From positions 9,658,669 to 9,722,668 of the forward strand of contig OX246741.1 in assembly GCA_945910005.1 (NCBI GenBank): a DNA stretch of 64,000 bases. Direction: 5' to 3'. The DNA comes from Isoperla grammatica (Eukaryota > Arthropoda > Insecta > Plecoptera > Perlodidae). Below the pieces are notes generated by a model. That model was not told the DNA's origin, made no database searches, and was given only the letters and a program-made list of their open reading frames with translations. A program made the translations under genes and the position numbers. Below are positions 32,317 to 43,733 of the stretch, piece by piece. Positions within the stretch are counted from its first letter, which is position 1. Each line of letters begins with the position of its first letter.

Positions 32317-33164
32317 ATTATTATACCTCTTACATTTTGAGCTACCGAAAACAGCTGTCGTCCAAATTACTAAACAATAATTAATTTAATCAGCAATGTA
32401 ATAGTATAATTGATTTCATTAAATTTGAAACAGCTCTTGGTACGACTGAATTTGTAATTTATTGTGTAACCTTCAGTGGATTTGCGCGTACACCACAATA
32501 ATATCACTTCATCAAAAATTGAATAATTTTTACAAACATGTTATCAAAATGTTGATATGTGATATTATTTTTCAATTACACTTGAATTATTAATAGTAAG
32601 AACAATGTTATAGGCTACATATATTATGTGAAAAATACAAGGCAACCAAATGAACATACAAAAATACAAGCTGTACCACGCAGACAGTTTTGTCTCGTAG
32701 GTGTTTGTTTGCATTTATCCAAGTATCATTGATTCGTTGCAGTTGGAGTTTTGCCAAAAAAATCCGGCAGAGTAGTTCGGCCTAGATTGTTCGAGAATAA
32801 TTTGTTGCCTAAAAGTGGTTTGAAAGCAAAACTTTGTGGTGAAGAAAACTGTGTTAACTAAAAAAAAAAAAAAAAAAAAAGTCGACAAGTTTGATAGATA
32901 TTCACATTGAGATGAATAACGCTTGAAAAACAAGAGCTCGTACAATGATGCGCTTATATGGTCGATTCCAACGATATTTTGATGAAAAAAACGGAACGGT
33001 TGCGCATGCGCGGTTGCATGACTTCTGTCGAATTGGCCAATACGCTGTTGCATTCTATGTCTGTAGTGAGATGGCTACTAGTAAGGCATTAGGAAAACAG
33101 CCTTCAGGAATCACAATGTATTAGTTACGTGGGGTAAAATCCAGCAAAGAGCAGTGGGGGACTT
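32317..33164. other. No gene; a poly-A run of about 20
   Basis: AT-rich sequence with A20 at about 32,861-32,880. The 112-codon minus-strand frame at 32,715-33,053 crosses this run as poly-Phe and is rejected. Confidence 0.5.
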
Positions 33165-33184
33165 CCCCCCCCCCCCCCCCCCCC
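33165..33184 (+). repeat. Poly-C run, 20 bases
   Basis: Uninterrupted C20 following GTGGGGGACTT. Confidence 0.9.
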
Positions 33185-33390
33185 GAAAATGAATTTCGCT
33201 CCCAACCCCACTAGACATATCCAGGACCTGTCTACACAAATAAATCATACGAGGGGACATTCTGGATTGATAAACTAGCATTTTGCTCATCTCTCACTTT
33301 GTGTTCAACTTGGCAATAACATTGGAAATAGAATTGTGGATTTTCGCCTACGACGCACCATTACTATAGACGACGTACCACTGTACGTAT

Positions 33391-33415
33391 TGGTACTGGT
33401 ACGGTACCAGTACCA
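33391..33415. repeat. Perfect 25 bp palindrome
   Basis: TGGTACTGGTAC, then G, then GTACCAGTACCA: 12-base arms with a one-base centre. It could form a cruciform or be a dyad binding site. There is no neighbouring gene to suggest a role. Confidence 0.6.
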
Positions 33416-34936
33416 CCTCTAAAAGTGTGAGTTATATCTCAAGAACATTGTGTGTTTGTGCTAAAGGTGTTCCCGTATAACAGTCCAGACGAAGTAAGTT
33501 TTTACAACTCTGCTAAGCTTTTCGCTGTGAGTTTAATAATTATTTCATTATACAAATTTAACAAAATCTTATCCCTACACAGAAAATACTGCGAGTGTAA
33601 TATTATTGTGATGAATGCTACTATGCTATGATGATGAGTAACTTGGAGTCAGTCCCTATTGAGATGTGTTTCCATGAAGTGCAACGCGTGTGGTGAATCA
33701 CAACGAGTACCTATCTATACACTAGCTTTCTCACTCTTTCGTCTGCAGAACGTGATTTGAGAATGGAAATAGTAAACACGCTCATTCGCGCTTGAGATCT
33801 AGAAGGCCGTGCCACGGCAGTGCTATTCTTCTGGCAGTACCGTCAACAACTTTCAAATATAAAACGAAAAGATATTTTAAAATTATATTTAAAAAAAATA
33901 ACAATTATCAAAATGATTATTGACCTTTAGATAGGTTTTAGGTAACAATACACAACAATGAAAAATATGACGTTGTATGCACATATAACACTTGAAAGCT
34001 AGTTTTTAATTATTGTGCATTGTTGTCATTGAAGATGACCGTGATTAACTTAGTCGAGGGTCCTCAAAGATCATTTCAAAAATGTTCTATAATCCGTTCT
34101 AAAATTGTACCTTTCATTGCAAAATTGGTTTTGTTTTTAAAGGTCATTTATGGTACCAATTAATTGACTGAAAACGGGTTTTGTACCATTACAATGAATA
34201 TCACACACAGTTTTGCTTTAGAAATTCCACAACATCGTTACAGATGGAATACTGTTTTTTCCCCCTCATAATGCCATCTTATTGCATCAACTAAATATAC
34301 CTCCACGACAATCCCAGACTAACCTACATTACATTGCCTATACATGAACGCGTCGTACTTACAAATGAGTATAATTAACTTTAAAAGCAATTACTACTTT
34401 ACGAAAAAAAAACCTGTTGTTAAGAAATGTTCTTCCATTAGAAACTAGTCAGACATAATTGATTAAAGCTTTGAACAAATTAGTCCGCCGCATCTAGAGA
34501 TAACATTATTGCGCCTTGTAAGGCGAAGAGAGCTCCCCTGGTGGCGGTGAGGAGTACTAGACAGTCTCGGAGGAATCCGATGTGGTCTGGTCTAGGAATG
34601 GCGATCTCTCTTGTTCTCGCAATGAAATAGCCGACACTTCCCCTGAGGGCTCAGTACTGCACAGTTGCATTTAGAGGTGCAACTATATACGTGTACTGCA
34701 CTCAAAGTGCGTGGCGAACACTCGCGGTGGGTAATTTGTATTGACAATACTGCTACTCTGCTACTTCTAATGCCACTGCTACTACTGCTACTGCCAACAT
34801 TACTACTACTTTTGCACTACTACTATTACCACCACTTTGCTACTACTTCTGCAACTAATATCTACTGACTGATCCTGCCACTATACTGCTACTAACTATT
34901 GCTACTACTAGTAATATACTTACTTCAAGTATGTAC
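33416..34936. other. No gene; imperfect TAC/TGC triplet region
   Basis: From about 34,740 to 34,920 the sequence is dominated by CTACTGCTAC-type triplets. The overlapping Leu-rich frame is an artefact. A GC-richer patch at 34,490-34,700 has no identifiable exon. Confidence 0.5.
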
Positions 34937-34992
34937 TAAATAAATAAATAAATAAATTCACATTTAGAGTCTACCCACTCAGTAACTAAACT
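34937..34992 (-). repeat. Repeat L, truncated 3' copy
   Basis: (TAAA)n followed by TTCACATTTAGAGTCTACCC, the reverse complement of the end of the repeat at 32,181-32,316. Confidence 0.65.
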
Positions 34993-35697
34993 ACAAATAC
35001 AAAAAAACTTAAAAGTACAAATAAAAAGTACAAATCTCAATCGTATGCCCCTATTTGCTTGAGCTGTATCTATGTCCCTACTTCTTCTGCTATCTCTGCT
35101 TGTGTAAGCCGTAGCAAATACTATACTCCTTACTGACCGACATCTAGTAGTAAACTGTAAATACCTCTGCAGAGGGGGGAGATCCAATTCTATAGAAACA
35201 CTTATTTTGATTTTTGGTCACTTCTAGTACTGAATTACCACCACTACCTCAGTATACTACTACCGTCCTTGTGAGATGTTTCCGTTCTTGTTGACTGATT
35301 TTCTTGCCAACCAGCGGGCCAAAATTTAAAATATCGGTCACTGATTGGTCACGAATCACTCGTCTGACGCGTCGAGTCGCGGGGATGTTTGAAAACATGG
35401 TCGTATTTTGAAGATTATTACTCAGTTTCTGGTGGTTCCAGTATAATCTTGGGGCGGTCTTTGAAAGCGAAATCAATTAAAAACGACGGCGGCGAACGAA
35501 ACTACCGAAAGTAGTAAACATCGTCACCAAGAAAGGCGTAGTTGGATGTGATCGTGTGGTAAGACGCGCGGTATTGTGGGGGACATGAATTATGCAACAC
35601 ATGATGAAGCAGCGTAAACAGAAATACGACAAACACGTTGGTGAGGAGGTCTCGTAGACTTAGGGACCATCTGAACATAACGCGGGGGTTAATGATA
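34993..35697. other. No recognisable gene or element
   Basis: Two minus-strand frames of 75-83 codons without splice context; the one at 35,249-35,476 has protein-like composition but no recognisable motif. Confidence 0.45.
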
Positions 35698-36059
35698 GGG
35701 TGCATTCACGTATTGCGCATGGTGGCCACATTGGAGGCCACAATGGCATGTGATTGGTAGTTCATTGTTACTGTTTCAGCTGGCGTTTGATGCAAATTCA
35801 ACTGTTGTCTACCTCTGGTTTGCTATTATTACTTAAAATCAACATAAACAAACACTTTTGTCTCGATTACTCTTTTAATCGTTTACAAAAGCATACAATA
35901 ATCATTTTCGTACACTTTATCAGGGGATATACGTGTTCCAACTTGTCATATTTCCCCGTAAACAATATTATTCGTTTTCTATTGACCGCTAAATGAAACT
36001 TGAAATAGTACTATAGGAGGCCTCCAATATGGCCGATGTGACGTCACGTGAATACTCCC
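35698..36059. mobile_element. TIR element, 362 bp, TA-flanked
   Basis: The left end GGGTGCATTCACGT and the right end (complement GGGAGTATTCACGT) are followed by matching GGCCACATTGGAGGCC and GGCCATATTGGAGGCC. TA precedes the left end; TGTA follows the right. The 80-codon frame inside is not credible as a transposase. Confidence 0.65.
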
Positions 36060-37286
36060 TGTACTGTTGAACACACTGTATGTTCGAAGCCAGTAAACGG
36101 CGGTCGAAATTCATCTCAAATTTTACTATATTTTTTTTGTATTTTCACTGTCACGCAAAGGGTACATTCTCGCATGGGATTTTTATTTTTTATTAAATAA
36201 ATATTTCATTATCAAAATATCAAATCTAGATTACAATATTATAAAGATTTAGCCATCTGTAGTGTTTACTAAACTACATAGGGGTGTGTTTTCATGTTTT
36301 CGATGTTGTGCACCATTCCTACCACTGTTAGTAGTAGTAGTACTTATGTACTATAATGTTTCAGCACATAATGGCTACCCTCAGTACATGTATTACATAT
36401 TGTCACTTAACTAAATATAAATTTTATAATAAAAAGGAAAACCCCTATAGGCTTTCGAGGCCACATTAATATGAATAATATTATATCTATACGTTATATT
36501 ATACCTCACAATATACAAATACCTACAAGGAAACCGTTCAGACCTCAGTCTTATGTCGAGATGTATTAGGAAGAACACTCGTCAATCTCCCACGTTGAAT
36601 CCAGCCTAGATACGATTGCAATGTCGCAACAAAACCTCTTTGTTAATCTATAATTCATAGATTCTGGGAACGCAATGAATAATACAGGTTCACTAGACAT
36701 CTTTATAATATCTTGCGTAACTCCGTACTGCCATGTTTAATGTATAACCCGTCATGTGCGTGGTGAGCCTATATAGGCCTACTTGGACTTGCTAAAATGT
36801 GCATTCCCATAATCGTGAGGAATAACCAAGTATGGTGTTATTTGTTTATATTAGCTTCAATTCAAAGAACGTGAATACGATTTATTTTTGTATTTAATAG
36901 AAATTTTGATTTAAATCAATATTGTTCAAATTGTAGAGAGCTATTTTCTAATAATTTTAAAGTACCCATTTTAAAATTGTCAGTTTATTTATATTTAAAA
37001 AAACCACATCAACCAATAATGTATGTATATGAATATGAAAAGATAGTAGTTTTAATGAAAGTTTGTCCCTACCGGAGATCGAATCCAGATCCTGCGGCTC
37101 TAAGTACCCAGGGGAACAAATCGCTGTTAAATTGTGATTGATTTGTGATTGTTGACACATGGTTGATCATTTTGTGTTGTTTTTAGAACTCAATTGTATA
37201 AATTACACACACACAAAAGTTAAAACGTAAATATACGAACATAATATATAACTATACAATAATTATTATAATCATTTTTTGTATTT
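36060..37286. other. No gene; degraded tRNA-like unit near 37,060-37,125
   Basis: On the minus strand GGATTCGATCTCC with flanking GGTAGGG is B-box/T-arm-like. Otherwise AT-rich unannotated DNA, possibly intron upstream of the exon at 37,287. Confidence 0.4.
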
Positions 37287-37487
37287 ACAGAAACCTATCA
37301 AGACGTCCAGGAATAACATACAACGCTACAATAAACAAAAACAAAAAATTCCATCTTCCAAGTTGAACGATTTGTCGGAGTCAACGAAATCGAATGTGTT
37401 GTTTATTGGTCTGAAGTCACCAACAAAAGCAACGAAGCCGCCAAGAAACACGTCAACAACACCGCGAATAACAAAGCGAGCATTGTA
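37287..37487 (+). CDS. Last coding exon of an unknown basic protein
   Basis: A strong 3' splice site (long pyrimidine/AT tract, then TGTATTTACAG at 37,280-37,290, one alternative being a read-through frame) precedes about 65 codons. They begin KPIKTSRNNIQRYNKQKQK and end TTPRITKRAL, then a stop. The peptide is rich in Lys, Arg, Ser, Thr and Pro and lacks hydrophobic stretches apart from NVLFIGL, as in disordered nuclear or cytoskeletal tails. Codon usage is less AT-driven than in neighbouring frames, and AATAAA occurs about 40 bases after the stop. Exon phase is 0. No family is recognised, and the remaining exons are not located; the exon at 29,519-29,548 has a compatible phase. Confidence 0.45.
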
Positions 37488-39366
37488 AGAGTCGTCGCCA
37501 TCTTGGATCTCAGTGGAACGAACACAAAATAAACAATTTCAGAAAACCGCAGTGGGAAGTGTTTTTTTTCTTTTTTATAGAAATAAAATTCTGTTAGTCC
37601 TTAGGTGAAATATGTCGTCATCGAATCAATACGAGAGAGCGAGAGAGAGAGAGATGAGATTTTCATTTTCGGTTGCCTCCCAAAATAGATATATTTCTAA
37701 GTACAAAACATGCCGTTGACATTAAAAAAGTGATTGATCAATTTTAAATTCAAAATAAACAATATTCTACAATCATATCCTTAATGAGTATTCCTTGTTT
37801 TCACCTGTGTTTATTAGAATGAACCGGCGATCTATAACTTAAAACAACAAAACGTTTAAAAGGATTTAGAAATTATGATTCTCTAGTTAACATTCAATTA
37901 AAAAATTACTATAGAGAGAGAGAGCGATAGAACTTATGGGGGAGGGGGGGTGTAGAGAGATAAGATCACACAAAAATTGAAACTACATCCACAAAATAAA
38001 ATACTTATTGCTTGGGCGACATTCTAGCGAAGCAGGACTCCTTAACTTTCCTCTTAACTTTCCTTTCAAGTTTTATATTTTTGTTTTTAATTGAAACTAC
38101 GTCATTAAAGAATTTAACACTAAACTAGACGGAATGGGCTCATCTAGTTTTAGTTTAGTTTGTGTCTATGAGTTGACGGATGTTACAGACTCACCTCGTC
38201 TGTATGTACAGAAGCAAGGCCGTGTCTTAATGCTTCGTAAATCGTAGTAATCTAAATAGTTGCTCAAACAATGATCAACAATAGAAATGACGTCTGAAGA
38301 AGGCGGCATTGGAACTGTGATTGGCTGGCAGTGAGCTAGCACACTAATAGTTAGTCCATACTAAGGGTGTGTTCCAACTTGATTTTCGCCTGCTAACCAC
38401 TACCTGCTACACACTAAATGCTAACAGCTTTGGTCACGCCACCTAGTATGCAAATACAAAGTTTATTGCTATTAATCATCTAATGTAAATAAATACGATA
38501 ATAATACTTCCACTCACTGGTTGGGTGTTTTCCTAACCTTAAAGTATCAGCTGTGATGGTTGGTATCAACCATCTTGGTTTAGTGTGTTAGTCGGTGTCG
38601 TAGTGTACACTTTCGGCCACTACCCACTAGCCAAATAAGAAGCATTGGTCGTCTGCTTGTGACGTCACTTCCTTTCTATTAGTATAACTAAGCTTAGTCC
38701 ACTACGAAAAACGTCACCCTAAGAGCTTTGAGATTTTCTCTGAGCGCAAGTCAAATAAGACGAGAAATCGTCAACGTAGAAGTTAAACGTGAAGGTGACG
38801 ATTGTCGAACACAATATTCTAAGCATGTGAATCGATGAAGTCTCCCACTTATCACTGGTGACAGCCGTCGTGTCACCAATAGCCGTTATTGTGACGTATC
38901 ACGTGTCAGCCAGACACAACACCTGCCCTCTTAAATAACAAGGGCAGCAGTGATTGCGAAACGAGCATATTTTACCAAGGATACACTGACAAACAAACGC
39001 AGCTTGTGTTGTGATTTCGTATGATTCTCTGCATACACTGTACATAGAGATACGTTATTTTAGCGTTTTAGGCTTTAGATGCAAAATTGGTCAGTTATTT
39101 ATTGGTTTTATTTTTGAAAACGCTACAAAATGCTAATTTTAGAAAACATAATGTGTTCCCATTGCTATTGAGATTTAGTAAAAGTTACAACTGAATTGAT
39201 TTTAACTAGCTGCACATAATTTTTCATTAGAAGTGCAAGAAACCTCCTGATATACAAGGTTTTGATGAAAAAAAAAAATATGAATGCTACAAAATGCTAA
39301 ATATTTTAAATAATTCATCCTAAATTTAGAGAAAATGTTTGCTAAAAAGACATATCTCTTACTGTA
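37488..39366. other. No gene; GA microsatellites
   Basis: Probable 3' UTR to about 37,600, then (GA)n at 37,632-37,653 and 37,912-37,925, and a GGGGGAGGGGGGG tract near 37,938. Nothing else recognised. Confidence 0.5.
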
Positions 39367-39568
39367 CAGTGTATTCCACGTAGAGATTGCAGTACGGACT
39401 ACGTAGTTGCATTACTCTGCCACTGTCTACGCCACTCACCCCTTGTGGCGAGTGCTAAAGACTATAAAAGACATCTCACCTTTTGCACTTGCCACAAGGG
39501 GTGAGTGGGGGGTTGACAGTTGCAGAGAAATGGAACTTCGTACTGCAATCTCTACGTAGAATGCACTT
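39367..39568. mobile_element. Near-palindromic MITE, 202 bp, TA target
   Basis: The ends CAGTGTATTCCACGTAGAG and (complement) AAGTGCATTCTACGTAGAG continue through GATTGCAGTACG on both sides. A second inner inverted pair, CCACTCACCCCTTGTGGC / GCCACAAGGGGTGAGTGG, means almost the whole element can fold into one hairpin. It is flanked by TA. Confidence 0.75.
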
Positions 39569-39846
39569 TAGTAGCTACACACCAGTTTTACCTTATGTGT
39601 CCCTCTCCTGGTGATAACTAGATATGTATCAAGGTGATTGGATAGTATACAGAAGGTATGTTCGAGTAGCACTGATAGTAGATACTATTAAATCCAAGGG
39701 TTCCTGGTTAAACAAGAGGTCCTGATGGGGTCTTAACTGCAAGGCCAGTCTATAACTTTGGACCGCTGCTAAATCTAGGCCCATAACATAAGAACAAATT
39801 GTTAAAACATATTATTGGAAAGATCAGTGTGTCCTTGTTCTCAATA
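39569..39846. other. No recognisable gene or element
   Basis: Short spacer between two TA-type MITEs; nothing seen. Confidence 0.5.
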
Positions 39847-40147
39847 GGGCACTAGCAACACCAAAAGGCAACAATGAAACAAATGAATTGAATCGATGGA
39901 CAAACAACAAGCTGTCAAAAAATAATTTCGTCTGATTTTGGAAAATAAAACAAAAAACGAACAAATACCCATACAAAACTTTCACTTAGTCGTTGTCTAT
40001 CATTAAACGTTTTAAATGGCGAGCAGTTACTATTGCTACACTTGTTTTTATTTCTATGGTTGCAATTTTATTATTTTGACAGCTGATTGTGTGTCCATCA
40101 CTTCAATTCATTTGTTGCATTGTTGTCTGTTGGTGTTGCTAGTGCCC
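39847..40147. mobile_element. MITE with long TIRs, 301 bp, TA target
   Basis: The ends GGGCACTAGCAACACCAA and (complement) GGGCACTAGCAACACCAA are identical, with looser matching (AATGAATTGAA, GCTGTCAAAAAATAA) for about 75 bp. TA flanks both sides exactly (39,845-39,846 and 40,148-40,149). Tc1/mariner-type by target; no transposase. Confidence 0.8.
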
Positions 40148-41480
40148 TATAGGAAAAAATAACGTCTTCATGTGACTTAGGAAAAATGCACAAGAGACCC
40201 AAAATTAGACTTACCTTGAAGTTTAGACTAGAAAAAAGCTCCTCATGATCTGTTGTGAATCCGGCCATAGCATTCGCTGACTACGGGGAAAAAGCTTCTG
40301 TACGGTATTTAAATCAGATTAACAAAGGTGTTTTGTTTTTTTCAGTGGTAAAGACATCATCTTAAACGTGTTTCTATTAAACCTGTTCAAAGAAACCGTC
40401 AAAACAAGTTGTTACCGAGAGGCTGGTGATATTTTAAATACGCACATCATGATATCTGTTTTTTAGAGCCCTTCCCACATCTTGTTCTGTAAAGTTTAAC
40501 AAATTTCACAATAGCTCTGGTCTACTTTAATATTGAGTGTGAGATTTTGAAGTGAATTTAGTAATAACTGTATGTTTCAGTGTGGGTCTCACTATTACCG
40601 CCAAAATACAATCAAATTAATAATTTTTTTTAAAACGCAAAAGGTAATACTTAAACAAAAAATAATATGTACACAATATTGAAAATTGTTAAATAATCCG
40701 GATGTGATTTCGAAATACAACTTAATACTGGATTAAATTTTCAATAGTATAATTTTAAACGTTATGGATGAATTCAGTAAAGAAATGATATTAATTTATT
40801 TACCAACAAAAACCGCAATTATTAAATACTTTTAACACTTTTAGTCCAATTTTAGCTCTTACAAAACCACATCCAAAGTAATTGTCCAATTTTTAATATT
40901 GTTTAGCATTCTCAACCTAATATTACTAATAAAACTTTTTTTTTCACGAGGTTTTCATTATATAGATTACCTTTTTCCATTTCCCGGTGTTCCATTCGCC
41001 AACAAAAATCAACAACTGGAGACACGCCCATTTGCTGACGTACATAATCGTTTCTCGCACCCCCGAACAAGTGACTTACGACCTGAACTACTTAAGTCTG
41101 AAAAACGGTATGTTTGCCGTAAATCTACTAAACAAATATTAGCTCATGTATGAAAGTCCACAGCGCTCGAAAAACACCTTTGTCGAGTGACTCACTCCTG
41201 TGTCGTAAGATGCAGAGAACACGCAGCTGATATTAACATTACACACTTCAGAACCAAGAGAGTAGTTAGTTGGTGATCAGAGAATCTGTCTAGAAATATA
41301 TTCTTGAACTAAAAAGAAAGTGACTTCCGACTTTGACACCCATACTTGGAGAATTGTCTTACGTTTTGTTTTTTGGGGTGTAGCCTACTCGACAACTACC
41401 TGTCATAATTATGACATAAGGGGAATCCAGTTGGAAGTTTAGGGGGGGAGGTGGTCGTTCAGTTTGCAAAGAGGCAGCCA
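40148..41480. other. No recognisable gene or element
   Basis: AT-rich; the 84-codon frame at 40,899-41,153 has some protein-like composition in its second half but no splice support. Confidence 0.45.
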
Positions 41481-41517
41481 TGGATGAAAACGAGGAGACA
41501 GACAGAAAAGGTGAAAA
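41481..41517 (+). CDS. Candidate first coding exon with strong start context
   Basis: GCAGCCATGG is an ideal translation-start context. The short acidic frame MDENEETDRK ends AAAAG/GTGAAA, a usable 5' splice site; unspliced, the frame closes after 20 codons. A G-rich stretch precedes it. No acceptor exon is identified within the window. Confidence 0.2.
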
Positions 41518-42150
41518 ACTGAGCAAAATTATGATTGATCATGAAGATTAAACTGTCACACAATACTGGTATAAAATAATTAAATTCCCATTGAAAACAG
41601 ATAGATATTTATATACTCTTATAACGACATGAACATTTTGCCAATTATATACCTTTTCAATAGTTCGCAGTAAAATTAATAAACAGTATTCTTAATTAAA
41701 CACATTAAATTTTCATACCCTCGTCTCACAATGTATAGTTCAGTAACTAGTTTTATTTTTCAGTCGCACAACCATATCAAGCAGCAGTATTTAATGATGC
41801 CTGCCGGGATATTTATTTTCAATCTTATTCGATGCATTTATCTAAATATAGAACCACACAAAGCTAACACAGTTTGCAATTTCTATGATGAAATGAATGG
41901 CAAATAAAAAACTAAGATGTGTGACCGCACACATTCACAGCAGCTGTGGCAAAGCTATTTGATAGCAGCCACACTCGTGTATGTGTGTGCGCGGTATATT
42001 TGCAGTACAGTCAGCTTCGTTAGTGAAGTAAGTAAACGCAACTACATGAAGCCATGTTTACTTAGCAAGATAATGCAGTGTAATCAACTAAATGAGACGT
42101 CTAGTGAGGCGACTGTGTGGGCCGTACGACGTACTGCATGCGGTAGTAAT
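41518..42150. other. No recognisable gene or element
   Basis: AT-rich, with one 93-codon frame at 41,917-42,198 that runs into the MITE at 42,151 and is not supported. Confidence 0.45.
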
Positions 42151-42202
42151 AGACCTTTTACAGAATACCCTTTGATAGAGCTAATCACGGCTAGCTAGGG
42201 GC

Positions 42203-42320
42203 GGAATGCACAGTCGAGTTATGTGATTTGTTTGTTGTTGCTATGGAATTTGCTCTTCTTATGGAAAATAGCATGTAATGAAACAATTCCATAGTAACAA
42301 ATCCTGTAGACTGTGCATAC
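42203..42320. mobile_element. MITE E nested in T
   Basis: Ends GGAATGCACAGTC and GACTGTGCATAC. The middle (GTTGCTATGGAATTTGCTC, ATGGAAAATAGCATGTAATG) resembles the spacer of family A MITEs, suggesting a relative. It is followed by a (GT)n stretch. Confidence 0.55.
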
Positions 42321-42397
42321 GTGTTTGTGTGTGTGTGTGCATACTATCTTCAATGACAACAATGCACAACAGTAACAAATGCACCTTGACATAACTA

Positions 42398-42568
42398 TAG
42401 TGGTCGGCTTGTCGCAAGATTACTTTACACCTGCTTTCGTCACATCCGGGGCAGTCGTAGCCAACCAGCGAACCGCCCGAGACACACCAGGACCAATACC
42501 GATCGCTGATTAGCTACGAACTAGTCGCCTGTGACGAAAGCATGTGTAAGGTAGTCTTGGGACAACTA
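42398..42568. mobile_element. MITE of family F nested in T, inverted orientation
   Basis: Reverse orientation relative to 26,057. Ends TAGTGGTCGGCTTGTCGCAAG and CTTGGGACAACTA, with TA on both sides. It was inserted at ACTATC of the T element, as the intact T copy shows (CATAACTATCAAGG). Confidence 0.8.
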
Positions 42569-42572
42569 TATC

Positions 42573-42711
42573 AAGAATTCATAGTCGTCCCCTTTAACTA
42601 GGGGGGTGGCCGTTGTTACCAAGGTAACAGATGTTAGCATGTTATTTCCCATATAGAAAACAAATCCATAGCGACAGAGGGTGCCCCTATGTGTAGGGGC
42701 CGACTATGAAT
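42573..42711. mobile_element. MITE of family A (copy C) nested in T
   Basis: AATTCATAGTCGTCCCC ... GGGGCCGACTATGAAT with the ATGTTATTTCCCATATAG-type spacer of family A. It lies four bases after the TA of the F insertion. Confidence 0.7.
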
Positions 42712-43114
42712 GAAATTAGATAGAGCTAATCACGGCCATCTAGATCAATTCTGAAAATCATCTTTCATGGATGGTGCTGCTCTATGTGTTGCATCATTGA
42801 AGCTCTGATTAAGCGACCACGCGTTGATTAGTACCAACCAAGTCCTATAGGGGTTGAAGTTCTCTTGCTCTCGCTGCGCAATTACATGAGGTGTATAATT
42901 AATAGAAAATACAATCATATCGAGGCCAGAGTCTTGTCTGGAAAAATGTCATTCACGTATGTGATGATGTAGATTGATTATATAAAATCAAGACTGTTAA
43001 TCCAGTAGTCGAATTGCATATAGGGATGATCCAAATTTCTCGTGCATTGTAAATAAACTAGTTTTAGTATAATTCTGTCGTACTCATGTCTATTAGCTAT
43101 AGAGTATACACTTA

Positions 43115-43256
43115 GGTTGGAATTCAAAGTCGGCCCCTCCTAGGGGCGCCCATTGTTGCTAAGGTAACAATTGTTTGCATGTTATTTCCCATAAACAACA
43201 CAAATCCATAGCAACAATGGGTGCCCCTAGGTGTACGGGCCGACTATGAATTCCAA
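43115..43256. mobile_element. MITE of family A (copy B), TTA target
   Basis: Ends GGTTGGAATTCAAAGTCGG and CCGACTATGAATTCCAACC, flanked by TTA on both sides (ACTTA / TTAGT). The spacer contains TGTTATTTCCCATAAAC, in the opposite orientation to the 19,884 copy. A TTA duplication is compatible with the PIF/Harbinger TWA target. Confidence 0.75.
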
Positions 43257-43567
43257 CCTTAGTAATGGGGTAGAAGGTAAATTGTTACAACATGCTTTTG
43301 TGTTCCGCAAATTCACATCTCTTTTCCACAGGAATGTGTGAACTTCGTTGAGCTCCGATTAGTAAACCCGGTTTGGTAACCATGGTTTCAATTCAACAAT
43401 ATTACATTCAAATTGCTCGCCATGTTTGTTCGTAGAGAATTTACGATTAATCAGAGATTAATTTCCGATTTTTCCGTTAATCGGAGATTAAGAAGTTAGT
43501 GAAACTGACTCTATAGGTAATTTATTAAATTGTATTAAACTTAAGGATGTGTACCATCTTTTAGAAT

Positions 43568-43733
43568 AGACCTTTTTCAGAATTGATCTAGAACCCTTAG
43601 ATAGAGATAATAACGGCCCTCTAAATCTGCAATGATAACAATGCAAAACAGTGAAAAATGAACTTTAACATAACTATCAAGGACCCTTAGATAGAGCAAA
43701 TCACGGTTTTCTAGATCAATTCTGAAAATCATC
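43568..43733. mobile_element. MITE of family T, uninterrupted copy
   Basis: AGACCTTTTTCAGAATTGATCTAG on the left and CTAGATCAATTCTGAAAATCAT on the right form a roughly 20 bp inverted repeat. Inner GATAGAGATAATAACGG / GATAGAGCAAATCACGG are direct repeats. It serves as the template for reading the nested copy at 42,151. Confidence 0.7.

Larger units (their letters stand above)
42151..42762. mobile_element. MITE of family T carrying three nested MITEs
   Basis: The outer pieces (42,151-about 42,200; about 42,347-42,397; 42,569-42,574; about 42,713-42,762) align in order with the uninterrupted family T copy at 43,568-43,733. They share GATAGAGCTAATCACGG, AATGACAACAATGCA, CTTGACATAACTA and CTAGATCAATTCTGAAAATC. 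The gaps between them are filled by elements E, F and C. Confidence 0.75.

Noticed and set aside
32715..33053. 112-codon minus-strand frame
   Set aside because: It passes through a 20-base poly-A run as poly-Phe; no other support.
34665..34868. Leu-rich 67-codon plus-strand frame
   Set aside because: Product of TAC/TGC triplet low complexity.
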